A stretch of DNA of 9,583 nt from an uncultured Pseudomonadota bacterium (GTDB lineage Bacteria; Pseudomonadota; Gammaproteobacteria; Burkholderiales; SG8-39), in the NCBI GenBank assembly GCA_903909415.1, contig CAIVVS010000056.1:1-9583 (forward strand), given 5' to 3'. The notes below the pieces were generated by a model. It had not been told where the DNA came from and searched no databases. It was given only the letters and a program-made list of their open reading frames with translations. A program made the translations under genes and the position numbers. Below, piece after piece: positions 1-8,880 of the stretch. Numbering within the stretch: the stretch's first letter is position 1; every line of letters starts with the position of its first letter.

Positions 1-830
1 GAGGAACGCCGGGTTTTGCCGGTGCTGATCTTGCAAATTTGGTCAATGAGTCGGCCCTGTTTGCAGCAAGAAGCAACAAGCGTCTTGTCGATATGATCGA
101 CTTCGAACGCGCAAAGGACAAGATCATGATGGGCGCCGAGCGGCGCTCCATGGTCATGACCGAGGAGGAACGCCTGAACACCGCGTACCACGAGTCCGGC
201 CACACCGTGGTCGCCAAGCTGATGCCCAAGTCCGACCCGGTGCACAAGGTCACCATCATCCCGCGCGGCCGCGCGCTGGGCGTGACCATGCAGCTGCCCG
301 AGCAGGACCGCTACGCCTACGACCGCGTCTACCTGCTCAGCCGCATCGCCGTGCTGTTCGGCGGGCGCATCGCCGAGGAGGTGTTCATGAACCAGATGAC
401 CACCGGCGCATCCAACGACTTCGAGCGCGCCACCGCGATGGCGCGCGACATGGTCACGCGCTACGGCATGTCCGACTCGCTCGGGCCGATGGTGTACGGC
501 GACAACGAGGGCGAGGTGTTCCTCGGGCGCTCGATCACCACGCACAAGAACGTCTCCGAGGCCACGCTGCAGAAGGTCGACCAGGAGATCCGCCGCATCA
601 TCGACGAGCAGTACGGCCTGGCGCGCAAGCTGATCGAGGACAACCGCGACAAGGTCGAGATCATGACCAAGGCGCTGCTCGAGTGGGAGACCCTGGACGC
701 CGAGCAGATCACTGACATCATGGAAGGCCGGCCGCCGCGCGCGCCCAAGCCCCTGCAGGCGCCGCAGCAGCCCCCGGCCAGTCCGGCGGCGGGCGGTGGC
801 ACCGCCGAGCAGCCCGCCGCGGCCGCCTGA
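1..830 (+). CDS. ftsH: FtsH ATP-dependent zinc metalloprotease, C-terminal part (5' end outside window)
   Basis: FtsH is a membrane-anchored AAA+ protease that degrades misassembled membrane proteins and regulatory proteins; its catalytic part faces the cytoplasm. The frame is open from base 3, and about 275 residues are present. They begin in the end of the AAA module with GTPGFAGADLANLVNE, the typical FtsH region just after the ATPase core. The zinc site HESGH (HEXXH) is at bases 189-203, and the third zinc ligand is probably the Asp in GASNDFERAT (codon 417-419). The membrane segments and the Walker A and B motifs lie upstream of the window. The tail after EQITDIMEGRPPRAP is rich in Pro, Ala, Gly and Gln, as is common in this family. 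The in-frame TTG at 39 is internal and is not the start. The first ~120 bases are clearly less GC-rich than the rest of the gene. The identification is secure. Confidence 0.97.
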   Translation, partial: GTPGFAGADLANLVNESALFAARSNKRLVDMIDFERAKDKIMMGAERRSMVMTEEERLNTAYHESGHTVVAKLMPKSDPVHKVTIIPRGRALGVTMQLPEQDRYAYDRVYLLSRIAVLFGGRIAEEVFMNQMTTGASNDFERATAMARDMVTRYGMSDSLGPMVYGDNEGEVFLGRSITTHKNVSEATLQKVDQEIRRIIDEQYGLARKLIEDNRDKVEIMTKALLEWETLDAEQITDIMEGRPPRAPKPLQAPQQPPASPAAGGGTAEQPAAAA

Positions 831-882
831 GCGGGCACGCAACGACCGGGAACCGGCCTGGACACCGTCGCCGCTTCCCCCG

Positions 883-913
883 CGGCCGCAACGCAGACCC
901 TGCGTTGCGGCCG
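883..913 (+). terminator. Perfect 13-bp stem-loop after ftsH, terminator-like
   Basis: CGGCCGCAACGCA (883-895) is exactly complementary to TGCGTTGCGGCCG (901-913), with the 5-base loop GACCC. TTTCCTT follows at 914-920. A GC-rich stem followed by a pyrimidine/T run resembles an intrinsic terminator for ftsH, but the T run is interrupted. The right arm also lies in an open folP reading frame that looks like the DHPS N-terminus, so the hairpin may instead attenuate or limit folP expression. The structure is certain at sequence level; the function is inferred. Confidence 0.5.
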
Positions 914-944
914 TTTCCTTCTGGACCTGTCGCGCCCGCGCATC

Positions 945-1775
945 ATGGGCGTGGTCAACATCACGCCTGACTCCTTCTCCGACGGCGGTCGCTTCCTTGC
1001 GCCCGAGGCGGCGATCGCGCAGGCGCTGCAGCTCGTCGAGGACGGCGCCGACATCCTCGACCTGGGCGCGGAGTCCACCCGGCCCGGCGCGCCGCCGGTG
1101 TCCGAGGACGAGGAACTCGCGCGCCTGCTGCCGGTGCTGCGCGCGCTGCGCGACCAGGCGCTGCCGGTGTCGGTGGACACCATGAAGCCCGGGGTGATGC
1201 GGGCCGCGCTGGACGAGGGCGCGTCCATGGTCAACGACGTCGCCGCGCTGCGCACGCCGGGCGCGCTCGCGGCGATCGCCGGCTCTGGCGCCGCGTTGTG
1301 CCTGATGCACATGCAGGGCGAGCCGCGCACCATGCAGGCCGCGCCCCGGTACGTGGACGTACTGGCCGAGGTCGGCGCTTTCCTGTCAGGGCGCGCGTCC
1401 GAGGCGCGTGATGCCGGCGTCGCCGCTGGATCCATCGTGCTGGATCCGGGCTTCGGCTTCGGCAAGAACGACGCGCACAACCTCGCGCTGCTGCGCGGGC
1501 TGGACACGCTCGCCGCCACGGGCTATCCGGTGCTCGCCGGGCTGTCGCGCAAGAGCATGCTCGGCCGGCTGATCGGCCGGCCCGGCGGCAGCCGCCCGCA
1601 GGAAGGGCAGAAGCAGGGCGACCGCCTGGCCGCGAGCATCGCCGCGGCTTTGCTCGCCGCGCAGCACGGGGCTAGAATCCTGCGCGTCCACGACGTGGCC
1701 GAGACGCGCGACGCGCTCGCCATCTTCAATGCGGTGCAAGCCGTGCCTTCCTCCCGCGTCCCGCAATCCCAGTAG
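945..1775 (+). CDS. folP: Dihydropteroate synthase (DHPS); N-terminus probably extends upstream
   Basis: DHPS joins 6-hydroxymethyl-dihydropterin pyrophosphate and p-aminobenzoate to give dihydropteroate in folate synthesis, and is the sulfonamide target. From ATG 945 there are 276 residues with all the family motifs: [11 protein letters not shown] (5-15), [10 protein letters not shown] (39-48), SVDTMKPG (76-83), ND (97-98), [12 protein letters not shown] (120-131), LDPGFGFGK (166-174), SRKSM (201-205) and RVHD (247-250). By hand alignment to E. coli FolP there is a short insertion around residues 212-226 ([12 protein letters not shown]). ATG 945 is the first canonical start but has no Shine-Dalgarno sequence and would remove the first beta strand. 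The frame stays open back to the ftsH stop. The codons from 900 read LRCGRFLLDLSRPRI, which resembles the E. coli N-terminus (…LDLSHPHV), so initiation at CTG 900 or CTG 858 is possible. glmM begins 22 bases downstream. Confidence 0.95.
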   Translation: MGVVNITPDSFSDGGRFLAPEAAIAQALQLVEDGADILDLGAESTRPGAPPVSEDEELARLLPVLRALRDQALPVSVDTMKPGVMRAALDEGASMVNDVAALRTPGALAAIAGSGAALCLMHMQGEPRTMQAAPRYVDVLAEVGAFLSGRASEARDAGVAAGSIVLDPGFGFGKNDAHNLALLRGLDTLAATGYPVLAGLSRKSMLGRLIGRPGGSRPQEGQKQGDRLAASIAAALLAAQHGARILRVHDVAETRDALAIFNAVQAVPSSRVPQSQ

Positions 1776-1797
1776 CGCAACCCCGGGCATCGAATCC

Positions 1798-3150
<1,353 letters not shown>

Positions 3151-3168
3151 TGCACCAAAATCCCGCCA

Positions 3169-3190
3169 AAAATAGCTAAGTGGCTGTTTT
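3169..3190 (+). terminator. Weak AT-rich hairpin with T run after glmM
   Basis: AAAATAGC (3169-3176) can pair with GCTGTTTT (3183-3190), with one U-G wobble, around the 6-base loop TAAGTG. It starts 18 bases after the glmM stop, inside the most AT-rich patch of the window. Only two pairs are G-C, so it is a poor intrinsic terminator. It is listed as the only terminator-like candidate between glmM and the phaC promoter. Confidence 0.25.
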
Positions 3191-3216
3191 ATAAGGGATA
3201 AAAAGGGCATTCTTCC

Positions 3217-3245
3217 TTGACGCCGGGCTTGTGCGATGCAATAAT
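3217..3245 (+). promoter_or_regulatory. Sigma-70-type promoter for the pha operon
   Basis: TTGACG (3217-3222) is a 5/6 match to the -35 consensus, and AATAAT (3240-3245) a 5/6 match to the -10 consensus. They are separated by exactly 17 bases. Transcription would begin near 3252, giving a leader of about 95 bases before phaC. The -10 element is flanked by the dyad GCAA-N5-TTGC (3238-3250), so a repressor bound there would block RNA polymerase. PhaR is the obvious candidate by gene context, but this is inferred. This is the best promoter match I saw in the window. Confidence 0.7.
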
Positions 3246-3300
3246 CTTGCGCCGCCCCACGCGGGCGGTGGCATGCGGCCCCAGACGCAGCCCCGCAAGC

Positions 3301-3336
3301 GCATCCACCGCAGTGCATCCACCGCATTGCATCCAC
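3301..3336 (+). repeat. 14-bp tandem repeat (2.6 copies) in the phaC leader
   Basis: GCATCCACCGCAGT (3301-3314) and GCATCCACCGCATT (3315-3328) differ at one base. They are followed by the partial copy GCATCCAC (3329-3336), which runs directly into the phaC Shine-Dalgarno sequence. Each full unit with its preceding base has the form (T/C)GC-N7-GCA, a small imperfect dyad. The repeat lies downstream of the predicted transcription start, so it is part of the mRNA leader. It may be a slippage product, an operator array or a translational element. Confidence 0.8.
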
Positions 3337-3349
3337 AGGAGAGCCTTTG
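3337..3349 (+). promoter_or_regulatory. Strong ribosome binding site that selects the TTG start of phaC
   Basis: AGGAGAG (3337-3343) begins right after the 14-bp repeats and lies 3 bases before TTG 3347 (5 bases counting from the AGGAG core). No ATG or GTG in the phaC frame has a comparable site nearby, so TTG is taken as the start. A rare start codon paired with a strong Shine-Dalgarno sequence suggests tuned translation of the synthase. Confidence 0.75.
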
Positions 3350-5233
3350 GCGTCGGACCCCAGCCAGGGAAGCGGCACCGCCAATCCGTTCGCGGACATG
3401 CAGGCGCTTTGGGCATCGGCCATGAGCGGCGCCGTGCCCGGCGGCATGGGCATGGGCGCGGGCCAGGGCGCTGCTGCTTTCGGTCCGGGCCTGTTCGTTG
3501 GCGCACAGGGCATGCCCGAAGGCGCGCAGGCCGCCGCGCGAGCGCTGCTGGAGGGACTGATGTCCGCGCTGCCCAAGGGCGACGCCGGCACGCCGCCGCT
3601 GGATCCGGCGCGCCTGGCGCAGGCGCAATCGCAATGGATGGCCGCGCACGCGGCGCTGTGGCAGGAGAGCTTGTCACGCGGCGCGACCGCCGCGCCGGCC
3701 ACCGCAGCGCCAGCGCCCGGCGACCGCCGTTTCAAGGCGAAGGAATGGCGCGACAGCCCCTGGTTCGACTACCTGCACCGCAGCTACCTGATCAATGCCG
3801 AGTTCATGCTGGCCAGCGTCGAGGCGCTGGAGGCCGACGATCGCCAGCGCGAGCGCGCGCGCTTCGCCGCGCGCCAGATGGTGGATGCGATGAGCCCGGC
3901 GAACTTCGCCGCGACCAACCCCGAGGCGATCCGCATGGCGGTGGAATCCGGCGGGGAGACGCTGAACCGCGGCCTGAAGCAGATGGTCGAGGACGTGGCG
4001 CGCGGGCGCATCTCCACCACCGACGAATCGGCCTTCGAACTCGGGCGCAACATCGCGGTCTCCCCCGGCGCGGTGGTGTTCGAGAACGAGGTGATGCAGC
4101 TCATCCAGTACCAGCCGGCCGAGGGCGCGACCGCGGTGCGCACCCGGCCGCTGCTGCTGGTGCCGCCGTGCATCAACAAGTTCTACATCCTCGACCTGCA
4201 GCCCGAGAATTCCTTCGTGCGCCACGCGGTGGGCGAGGGCAACACCGTGTTCATGGTGTCCTGGCGCAATCCCGGGCCGGAGCACGGCCACCTGCGCTGG
4301 GACGACTACCTGCAAAAGGGCATCGTCGACGCGATCGACGTGTCGCTCGACATCTCCGGCGCGGACAAGCTCAACGCGCTGGGCTTCTGCGTCGGCGGCA
4401 CCATGCTGGCCACCGCGCTGGCGGCGCGCGCCGCCGCGGGCGACGACCGCGTGGCCTCGCTCACGCTGCTGGCGTCCATGCTGGATTTCTCCGACACCGG
4501 CGACATCGGGCTGCTGGTCGACGAGGCGGGCGTGGCCGCGCGCGAGGCCGCGGTCGGCGCGGGCGGCATCGTGCCCGGTCGCGACCTGGCCATGGTGTTC
4601 TCGTCGCTGCGCGCCAACGACCTGGTCTGGAACTACGTGGTCAACGGCTACCTCAAGGGCAACGCCCCCGAGGCCTTCGACCTGCTGCACTGGAACGCCG
4701 ACTCCACCAACCTGCCGGGCCCCTGGTACTGCTGGTACGTGCGCAACACCTACCTGGAGAACAACCTGAGGGTTCCCGGCAAGGTGCGCTCGCTCGGCCA
4801 GCCGGTGGACTTCGGCCGGCTCGCGATGCCCGCTTACGTGCTCGCGACCCAAGAAGACCACATCGTGCCATGGCGCACCGCCTATGCCTCGGCCGCGCTG
4901 CTGGGCGGCGAGAAGCGCTTCGTGCTCGGCGCGAGCGGCCACATCGCCGGCGTGATCAACCCGGCCTGGCGCAACAAGCGCAGCTACCGCGTCGCATCAG
5001 CTGGTGCTGCTGGCGCGGCTGGTGCTGCTGGCGCAGCGGGCGCGCTGCCCGCCGACGCGCAGGTCTGGCACGACGCCGCCACGGATCAGGCCGGCAGCTG
5101 GTGGACCGACTGGTCGCGCTGGCTGGCGACACATGCCGGCCGCCTCAGGAAACCCAAGAAGACCCCGGGCAATGCACGCCACCGGCCGATCGAGCCGGCA
5201 CCGGGGCGCTACGTCAGGCAACGCGCCGCCTAG
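3347..5233 (+). CDS. phaC: Class I poly(3-hydroxybutyrate) synthase
   Basis: PhaC polymerises (R)-3-hydroxybutyryl-CoA to PHB on the granule surface, releasing CoA. The protein has 628 residues, somewhat longer than the 589 of Cupriavidus necator PhaC. A variable Ala/Gly-rich N-terminal stretch of about 120 residues leads into the PhaC N-terminal domain ([31 protein letters not shown]) and then the alpha/beta-hydrolase core. The lipase-like box GFCVGGT carries the catalytic Cys348. Asp504 (in TQEDHIVPW) and His532 (in [12 protein letters not shown]) complete the triad. The Asp-to-His spacing of 28 equals that of C. necator (Asp480, His508). The C-terminus [16 protein letters not shown] is typical. 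Between NKRS and LPADAQVW an Ala/Gly tract encoded by an 18-bp repeat replaces the usual HWTND-type segment. The start is TTG with a strong ribosome site. A single full-length subunit and no phaE gene fit class I. Confidence 0.97.
   Translation: MASDPSQGSGTANPFADMQALWASAMSGAVPGGMGMGAGQGAAAFGPGLFVGAQGMPEGAQAAARALLEGLMSALPKGDAGTPPLDPARLAQAQSQWMAAHAALWQESLSRGATAAPATAAPAPGDRRFKAKEWRDSPWFDYLHRSYLINAEFMLASVEALEADDRQRERARFAARQMVDAMSPANFAATNPEAIRMAVESGGETLNRGLKQMVEDVARGRISTTDESAFELGRNIAVSPGAVVFENEVMQLIQYQPAEGATAVRTRPLLLVPPCINKFYILDLQPENSFVRHAVGEGNTVFMVSWRNPGPEHGHLRWDDYLQKGIVDAIDVSLDISGADKLNALGFCVGGTMLATALAARAAAGDDRVASLTLLASMLDFSDTGDIGLLVDEAGVAAREAAVGAGGIVPGRDLAMVFSSLRANDLVWNYVVNGYLKGNAPEAFDLLHWNADSTNLPGPWYCWYVRNTYLENNLRVPGKVRSLGQPVDFGRLAMPAYVLATQEDHIVPWRTAYASAALLGGEKRFVLGASGHIAGVINPAWRNKRSYRVASAGAAGAAGAAGAAGALPADAQVWHDAATDQAGSWWTDWSRWLATHAGRLRKPKKTPGNARHRPIEPAPGRYVRQRAA
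5001..5036 (+). repeat. 18-bp direct repeat inside phaC, coding for an Ala/Gly tract
   Basis: CTGGTGCTGCTGGCGCGG (5001-5018) is followed at once by CTGGTGCTGCTGGCGCAG (5019-5036), with one difference. Because 18 is a multiple of 3 the frame is kept, and the pair encodes a run of AGA units (about residues 552-565). It lies between the catalytic His532 and the conserved C-terminal tail. It looks like a recent in-frame duplication. Confidence 0.85.
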
Positions 5234-5264
5234 GCGTCCCTGCACATTTCGAAGGAGTGACACC

Positions 5265-6443
5265 ATGAGTGAAGTAGTCATCGTCGCAGCAGGCCGCACG
5301 GCCATCGGCAAGTTCGGCGGCTCGCTCGCCAAGATCCCCGCGTCCGACCTGGGCGCGCTGGTCATCCGCAGCCTGCTGGAGCGCACCGGCATCAAGCCGG
5401 AACTCGTGTCCGAGGTGATCCTCGGCCAGGTGCTGACCGCGGGCATCGGCCAGAACGGCGCGCGCCAGGCGCTGCGCAAGTCCGGCATCCCGGACGCGGT
5501 GCCGGCCATGACCATCAACCAGGTGTGCGGCTCCGGCCTCAAGGCCACGCACCTTGCCGCGCAGGCCATCATGGCGGGCGATGCGGACATCGTCATCGCC
5601 GGCGGCCAGGAGAACATGAGCCTCGCGCCGCACGTGATGCAGGGCTCGCGGGATGGCTTTCGCATGGGCGACGCCAAGCTCATCGACTCCATGATCGTCG
5701 ACGGCCTGTGGGACGTGTACAACAACTACCACATGGGCATCACCGCCGAGAACGTGGCGAAGAAGCACAACGTCAGCCGCGCCGACCAGGACGCGTTCGC
5801 CGCCGCCTCGCAGAACAAGGCCGAGGCCGCGCAGAAGGCCGGGAAGTTCAAGGACGAAATCATCCCGGTGTCCATCCCGCAACGGAAGGGCGACCCGCTG
5901 TCCTTCGACGCCGATGAGTTCATCCGTTACGGCGCCACCGCCGAGTCGCTGGGCACGCTCAAGCCCGCGTTCGACAAGGCGGGGACGGTGACGGCGGGCA
6001 ATGCCTCCGGCATCAACGACGGCGCCGCCGCGGTGGTCATGATGTCGGCCAAGCGCGCCGCCGAGCTGGGGCTCAAGCCGCTGGCGAAGATCAAGTCCTA
6101 CGCCTCGGCCGGCATCGACCCGGCGATCATGGGCATGGGCCCGGTGCCGGCCTCGCAGCGCGCGCTGGCGCGCGCCGGCTGGAAGCCCGCGGACCTTGAC
6201 CTGATGGAGATCAACGAGGCCTTCGCCGCCCAGGCGATCGCGGTGAACCGCGAGATGGGCTGGGACACGTCCAGGGTCAACGTCAACGGCGGGGCGATCG
6301 CCCTGGGCCACCCGATCGGCGCGTCCGGCTGCCGCATCCTGGTGTCGCTGCTGCATGAAATGGTCCGGCGCGACGCGAAGAAGGGCCTGGCGTCGCTGTG
6401 CATCGGCGGCGGCATGGGCGTGGCGCTGGCGGTGGAGCGCTGA
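5265..6443 (+). CDS. phaA: Acetyl-CoA C-acetyltransferase (biosynthetic thiolase)
   Basis: PhaA condenses two acetyl-CoA into acetoacetyl-CoA, the first step of PHB synthesis. It has 392 residues, the normal size for the family. The acyl-accepting cysteine is Cys88 in NQVCGSG. His349 in [10 protein letters not shown] and Cys379 in LCIGGGMG complete the active site; the Zoogloea ramigera enzyme has Cys89, His348 and Cys378. The N-terminus [18 protein letters not shown] is typical. ATG 5265 is preceded by AAGGAGTGA (5252-5260), close to the ideal ribosome site, which excludes the longer in-frame extension into phaC. The gap to phaC is 31 bases, indicating one transcript. Position between phaC and phaB supports phaA rather than a beta-oxidation thiolase. 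Reverse thiolysis is also possible. Confidence 0.97.
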   Translation: MSEVVIVAAGRTAIGKFGGSLAKIPASDLGALVIRSLLERTGIKPELVSEVILGQVLTAGIGQNGARQALRKSGIPDAVPAMTINQVCGSGLKATHLAAQAIMAGDADIVIAGGQENMSLAPHVMQGSRDGFRMGDAKLIDSMIVDGLWDVYNNYHMGITAENVAKKHNVSRADQDAFAAASQNKAEAAQKAGKFKDEIIPVSIPQRKGDPLSFDADEFIRYGATAESLGTLKPAFDKAGTVTAGNASGINDGAAAVVMMSAKRAAELGLKPLAKIKSYASAGIDPAIMGMGPVPASQRALARAGWKPADLDLMEINEAFAAQAIAVNREMGWDTSRVNVNGGAIALGHPIGASGCRILVSLLHEMVRRDAKKGLASLCIGGGMGVALAVER

Positions 6444-6493
6444 GCGCGTCCGCCCGCGGCACAACGAATCGCATCAACTGAAGAAGGCAGGTC

Positions 6494-7234
6494 ATGGCAA
6501 AACGAGTTGCATTGGTCACCGGTGGCATGGGTGGCATAGGCACGGCGGTGGTGAAGCGGCTGTGCGCCGCCGGCTGCACGGTGGTGGCGAACTGCCTTCC
6601 GGCGTACCCGCCGAAGGACGAGTGGCTCGCGCGCCTGCGCGCCGAGGGCCTGGACGTGCACGCCGCCGAAGGCGACGTGGGTGACTTCGCCGCCATGCAG
6701 TCCATGGTGAAGGGCATCGAGTCGTCGGTCGGCCCGGTGGACATCCTGGTGAACAACGCCGGCATCACGCGCGACTCGACCATGCGCAAGATGGACCTCG
6801 CCTCCTGGGATGCGGTGCTGCACTCCAACCTGGACAGCGTGTTCAACGTCACGCGCCAGGTGATCGAGGGCATGACCGAGCGCGGCTGGGGCAGGGTGGT
6901 CAGCCTGTCCTCCGTGAACGGCATCAAGGGCCAGTTCGGCCAGACCAACTACTCGGCGGCCAAGGCCGGGATACTGGGCTTTTCCAAGGCGCTGGCGCAG
7001 GAAGTGGTCAGGAAGGGCGTCACCGTGAACTGCGTGTCCCCCGGCTACGTGGAGACCGACATGGTGCGCGCCATCCGGCCCGACGTGCTCAAGGGCATCA
7101 TCGACGGCATCCCGATCGGTCGCCTGGCCAAGCCCGAGGAGATCGCCTCGCTGATCGGCTTCCTCGCCTCGGACGAGGCCGCCTACATCACTGGCACCAA
7201 CATCTCGATCAACGGCGGCATGCACATGTACTGA
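6494..7234 (+). CDS. phaB: Acetoacetyl-CoA reductase, copy 1
   Basis: PhaB is a short-chain dehydrogenase that reduces acetoacetyl-CoA to (R)-3-hydroxybutyryl-CoA. The 246 residues equal the length of C. necator PhaB. The Rossmann motif TGGMGGIG starts at residue 9, followed by NNAG (87-90) and the catalytic triad Ser140 (SSVNG), Tyr153 and Lys157 (YSAAK). The PhaB signatures GQFGQTNY and C-terminal NGGMHM are present. The loop after the second beta strand reads ANCLPAYPPKDEW and lacks the Arg-Arg pair of C. necator PhaB (GPNSPRREKW), so the cofactor preference could differ. It lies 50 bases after phaA, with a modest ribosome site (AAGG and AGG in AAGAAGGCAGGTC). By hand count it is about 56% identical to the second copy downstream. 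A FabG-type ketoreductase is the alternative, but the PhaB signatures and operon argue against it. Confidence 0.94.
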   Translation: MAKRVALVTGGMGGIGTAVVKRLCAAGCTVVANCLPAYPPKDEWLARLRAEGLDVHAAEGDVGDFAAMQSMVKGIESSVGPVDILVNNAGITRDSTMRKMDLASWDAVLHSNLDSVFNVTRQVIEGMTERGWGRVVSLSSVNGIKGQFGQTNYSAAKAGILGFSKALAQEVVRKGVTVNCVSPGYVETDMVRAIRPDVLKGIIDGIPIGRLAKPEEIASLIGFLASDEAAYITGTNISINGGMHMY

Positions 7235-7274
7235 GGTGCCAGGGTACTGAGGTACCGGGGTACTGAGCGCCGGG
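7228..7274 (+). repeat. 16-bp tandem repeat (3 copies) across the phaB1 stop codon
   Basis: GTACTGAGGTGCCAGG (7228-7243), GTACTGAGGTACCGGG (7244-7259) and GTACTGAGCGCCGGG (7260-7274, one base shorter) follow one another. The first copy contains the last bases and TGA stop of phaB1 (7232-7234). Since 16 is not a multiple of 3, the TGA triplets at 7232, 7248 and 7264 fall in all three forward frames. Just downstream GCCGGG (7277-7282) can pair with CCCGGC (7292-7297) as a weak hairpin. No good promoter was seen in the rest of this 148-base gap. Confidence 0.8.
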
Positions 7275-7382
7275 CGGCCGGGAAAAACGTACCCGGCTGG
7301 TCGGGAATGCGGCCAAGCGCGACTTGCGCAGCCGGGGCAAACTGGCGAACATGGAGACAAAATCCGAATGAAGGAGGGGAAC

Positions 7383-8126
<744 letters not shown>

Positions 8127-8134
8127 GCAAGGGG

Positions 8135-8162
8135 CCGTGGCGGTGCGGATGCACCGTCGCGG
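8135..8162 (+). other. Stem-loop between phaB2 and phaR
   Basis: Bases 8135-8146 pair with 8151-8162 over 12 pairs, including two G-U wobbles, closed by the 4-base loop GGAT. The inner six pairs, CGGTGC with GCACCG, are perfect. It begins 8 bases after the phaB2 stop. There is no T run, so it is not a standard intrinsic terminator. It may protect the upstream mRNA end or partly separate phaR expression from the operon. Confidence 0.5.
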
Positions 8163-8169
8163 GGCAGGC

Positions 8170-8194
8170 TTGCCGTATCATTCCGGTCCGGCAA
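8170..8194 (+). promoter_or_regulatory. TTGCCG-N13-CGGCAA dyad upstream of phaR, candidate operator
   Basis: TTGCCG (8170-8175) and CGGCAA (8189-8194) form a perfect 6-bp inverted repeat with a 13-base spacer, centred about 50 bases before the phaR start. A -10-like hexamer, TATCAT (8176-8181), lies between the arms, but I see no good -35 at the right distance. PhaR is known to repress its own gene in C. necator, so an autoregulatory site is plausible. The assignment is inferred from position and symmetry only. Confidence 0.35.
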
Positions 8195-8230
8195 CACGCA
8201 ACGCAAACTCCAGTGAAGGGGCATCACCCC

Positions 8231-8824
8231 ATGAGCGAAACCACCCGGCGGCTGATCAAGAAGTACCCCAACCGGCGCCTGTACGACACGCGCACCAGCA
8301 CCTACATCACGCTGGCCGACGTCAAGCAGTTGGTGCTGAACCAGGAAGAGTTCACCGTGGTGGACGCCAAGACCGGCGACGAGCTCACGCGGGCGATCCT
8401 GCTGCAGATCATCCTGGACGAGGAATCCAGCGGCCAGCCGCTGTTCACCTCGGACGTGCTGTCGCAGTTCATCCGCTCCTACGGCAACGCCATGCAGGGG
8501 ATGATGGGCACCTACATCGAGCGCAACCTCGAGCTGTTCAACGAGATCCAGAAGCGCATGCAGGAGCAGTCGCGCTCGATCTACGGCGACAACGGCAAGG
8601 TCGGCACCGACATGTGGAACCAGTTCCTGTCGTACCAGCAGCCGGCCATGCAGGGCCTGATCTCCACCTACATGGACCAGAGCCGCAACATGTTCCTGCA
8701 GATGCAGGAGCAGGTGCAGAGCCAGACGCGCAACATGTTCGCCGGCTTCAACTACCCGGGCGTCCCGGGCGCCACCGGCACCCCGGGCGCCGCTCCCGCG
8801 GGCGACAAGGACAAGAAGCCCTGA
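8231..8824 (+). CDS. phaR: PHB-responsive transcriptional repressor
   Basis: PhaR binds both DNA and PHB. In C. necator it represses the phasin gene phaP and its own gene until nascent polymer titrates it away. The 197 residues begin with the PHB/PHA accumulation regulator DNA-binding domain: [12 protein letters not shown] (9-20), then [13 protein letters not shown], to about residue 70. Two copies of the C-terminal accumulation-regulator repeat follow, [13 protein letters not shown]… (from 87) and [13 protein letters not shown]… (from 139), 52 residues apart. The tail is Gly, Pro, Ala and Lys rich. ATG 8231 is preceded by AAGGGG (8216-8221), a fair ribosome site at 9 bases. It is the last pha gene; no phasin or depolymerase gene lies in this window. 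The stop TGA overlaps a CTG that may start rimO. Confidence 0.96.
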   Translation: MSETTRRLIKKYPNRRLYDTRTSTYITLADVKQLVLNQEEFTVVDAKTGDELTRAILLQIILDEESSGQPLFTSDVLSQFIRSYGNAMQGMMGTYIERNLELFNEIQKRMQEQSRSIYGDNGKVGTDMWNQFLSYQQPAMQGLISTYMDQSRNMFLQMQEQVQSQTRNMFAGFNYPGVPGATGTPGAAPAGDKDKKP

Positions 8825-8880
8825 GCACGCGCAGCCCGGCCGGGGGTACGGCGAAGAAGGCGGCCGCGGCTGCAGTTTCG

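Noticed and set aside
1729..1797. Upstream in-frame extension of glmM into the folP 3' end
   Set aside because: The family N-terminus [13 protein letters not shown] begins at ATG 1798, and the added residues have no GlmM counterpart.
3190..3195. TATAAG as a second -10 element upstream of phaC
   Set aside because: No acceptable -35 hexamer is found 16-18 bases upstream (CAAAAA at 17), and the promoter at 3217-3245 is much better.
3217..5268. Second + strand frame overlapping phaC (683 codons)
   Set aside because: It is Arg/Gly/Ala-rich and out of frame with the conserved PhaC sequence; it is a GC-content artefact.
5214..6464. Long - strand frame opposite phaA (416 codons)
   Set aside because: It is a shadow of phaA in a GC-rich genome, with no recognisable domain and no ribosome site.
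7351..7371. Six-codon mini-ORF METKSE whose TGA overlaps ATG 7368 upstream of phaB2
   Set aside because: It has no ribosome site of its own, and the phaB2 start is better explained by AAGGAGG and ATG 7383.
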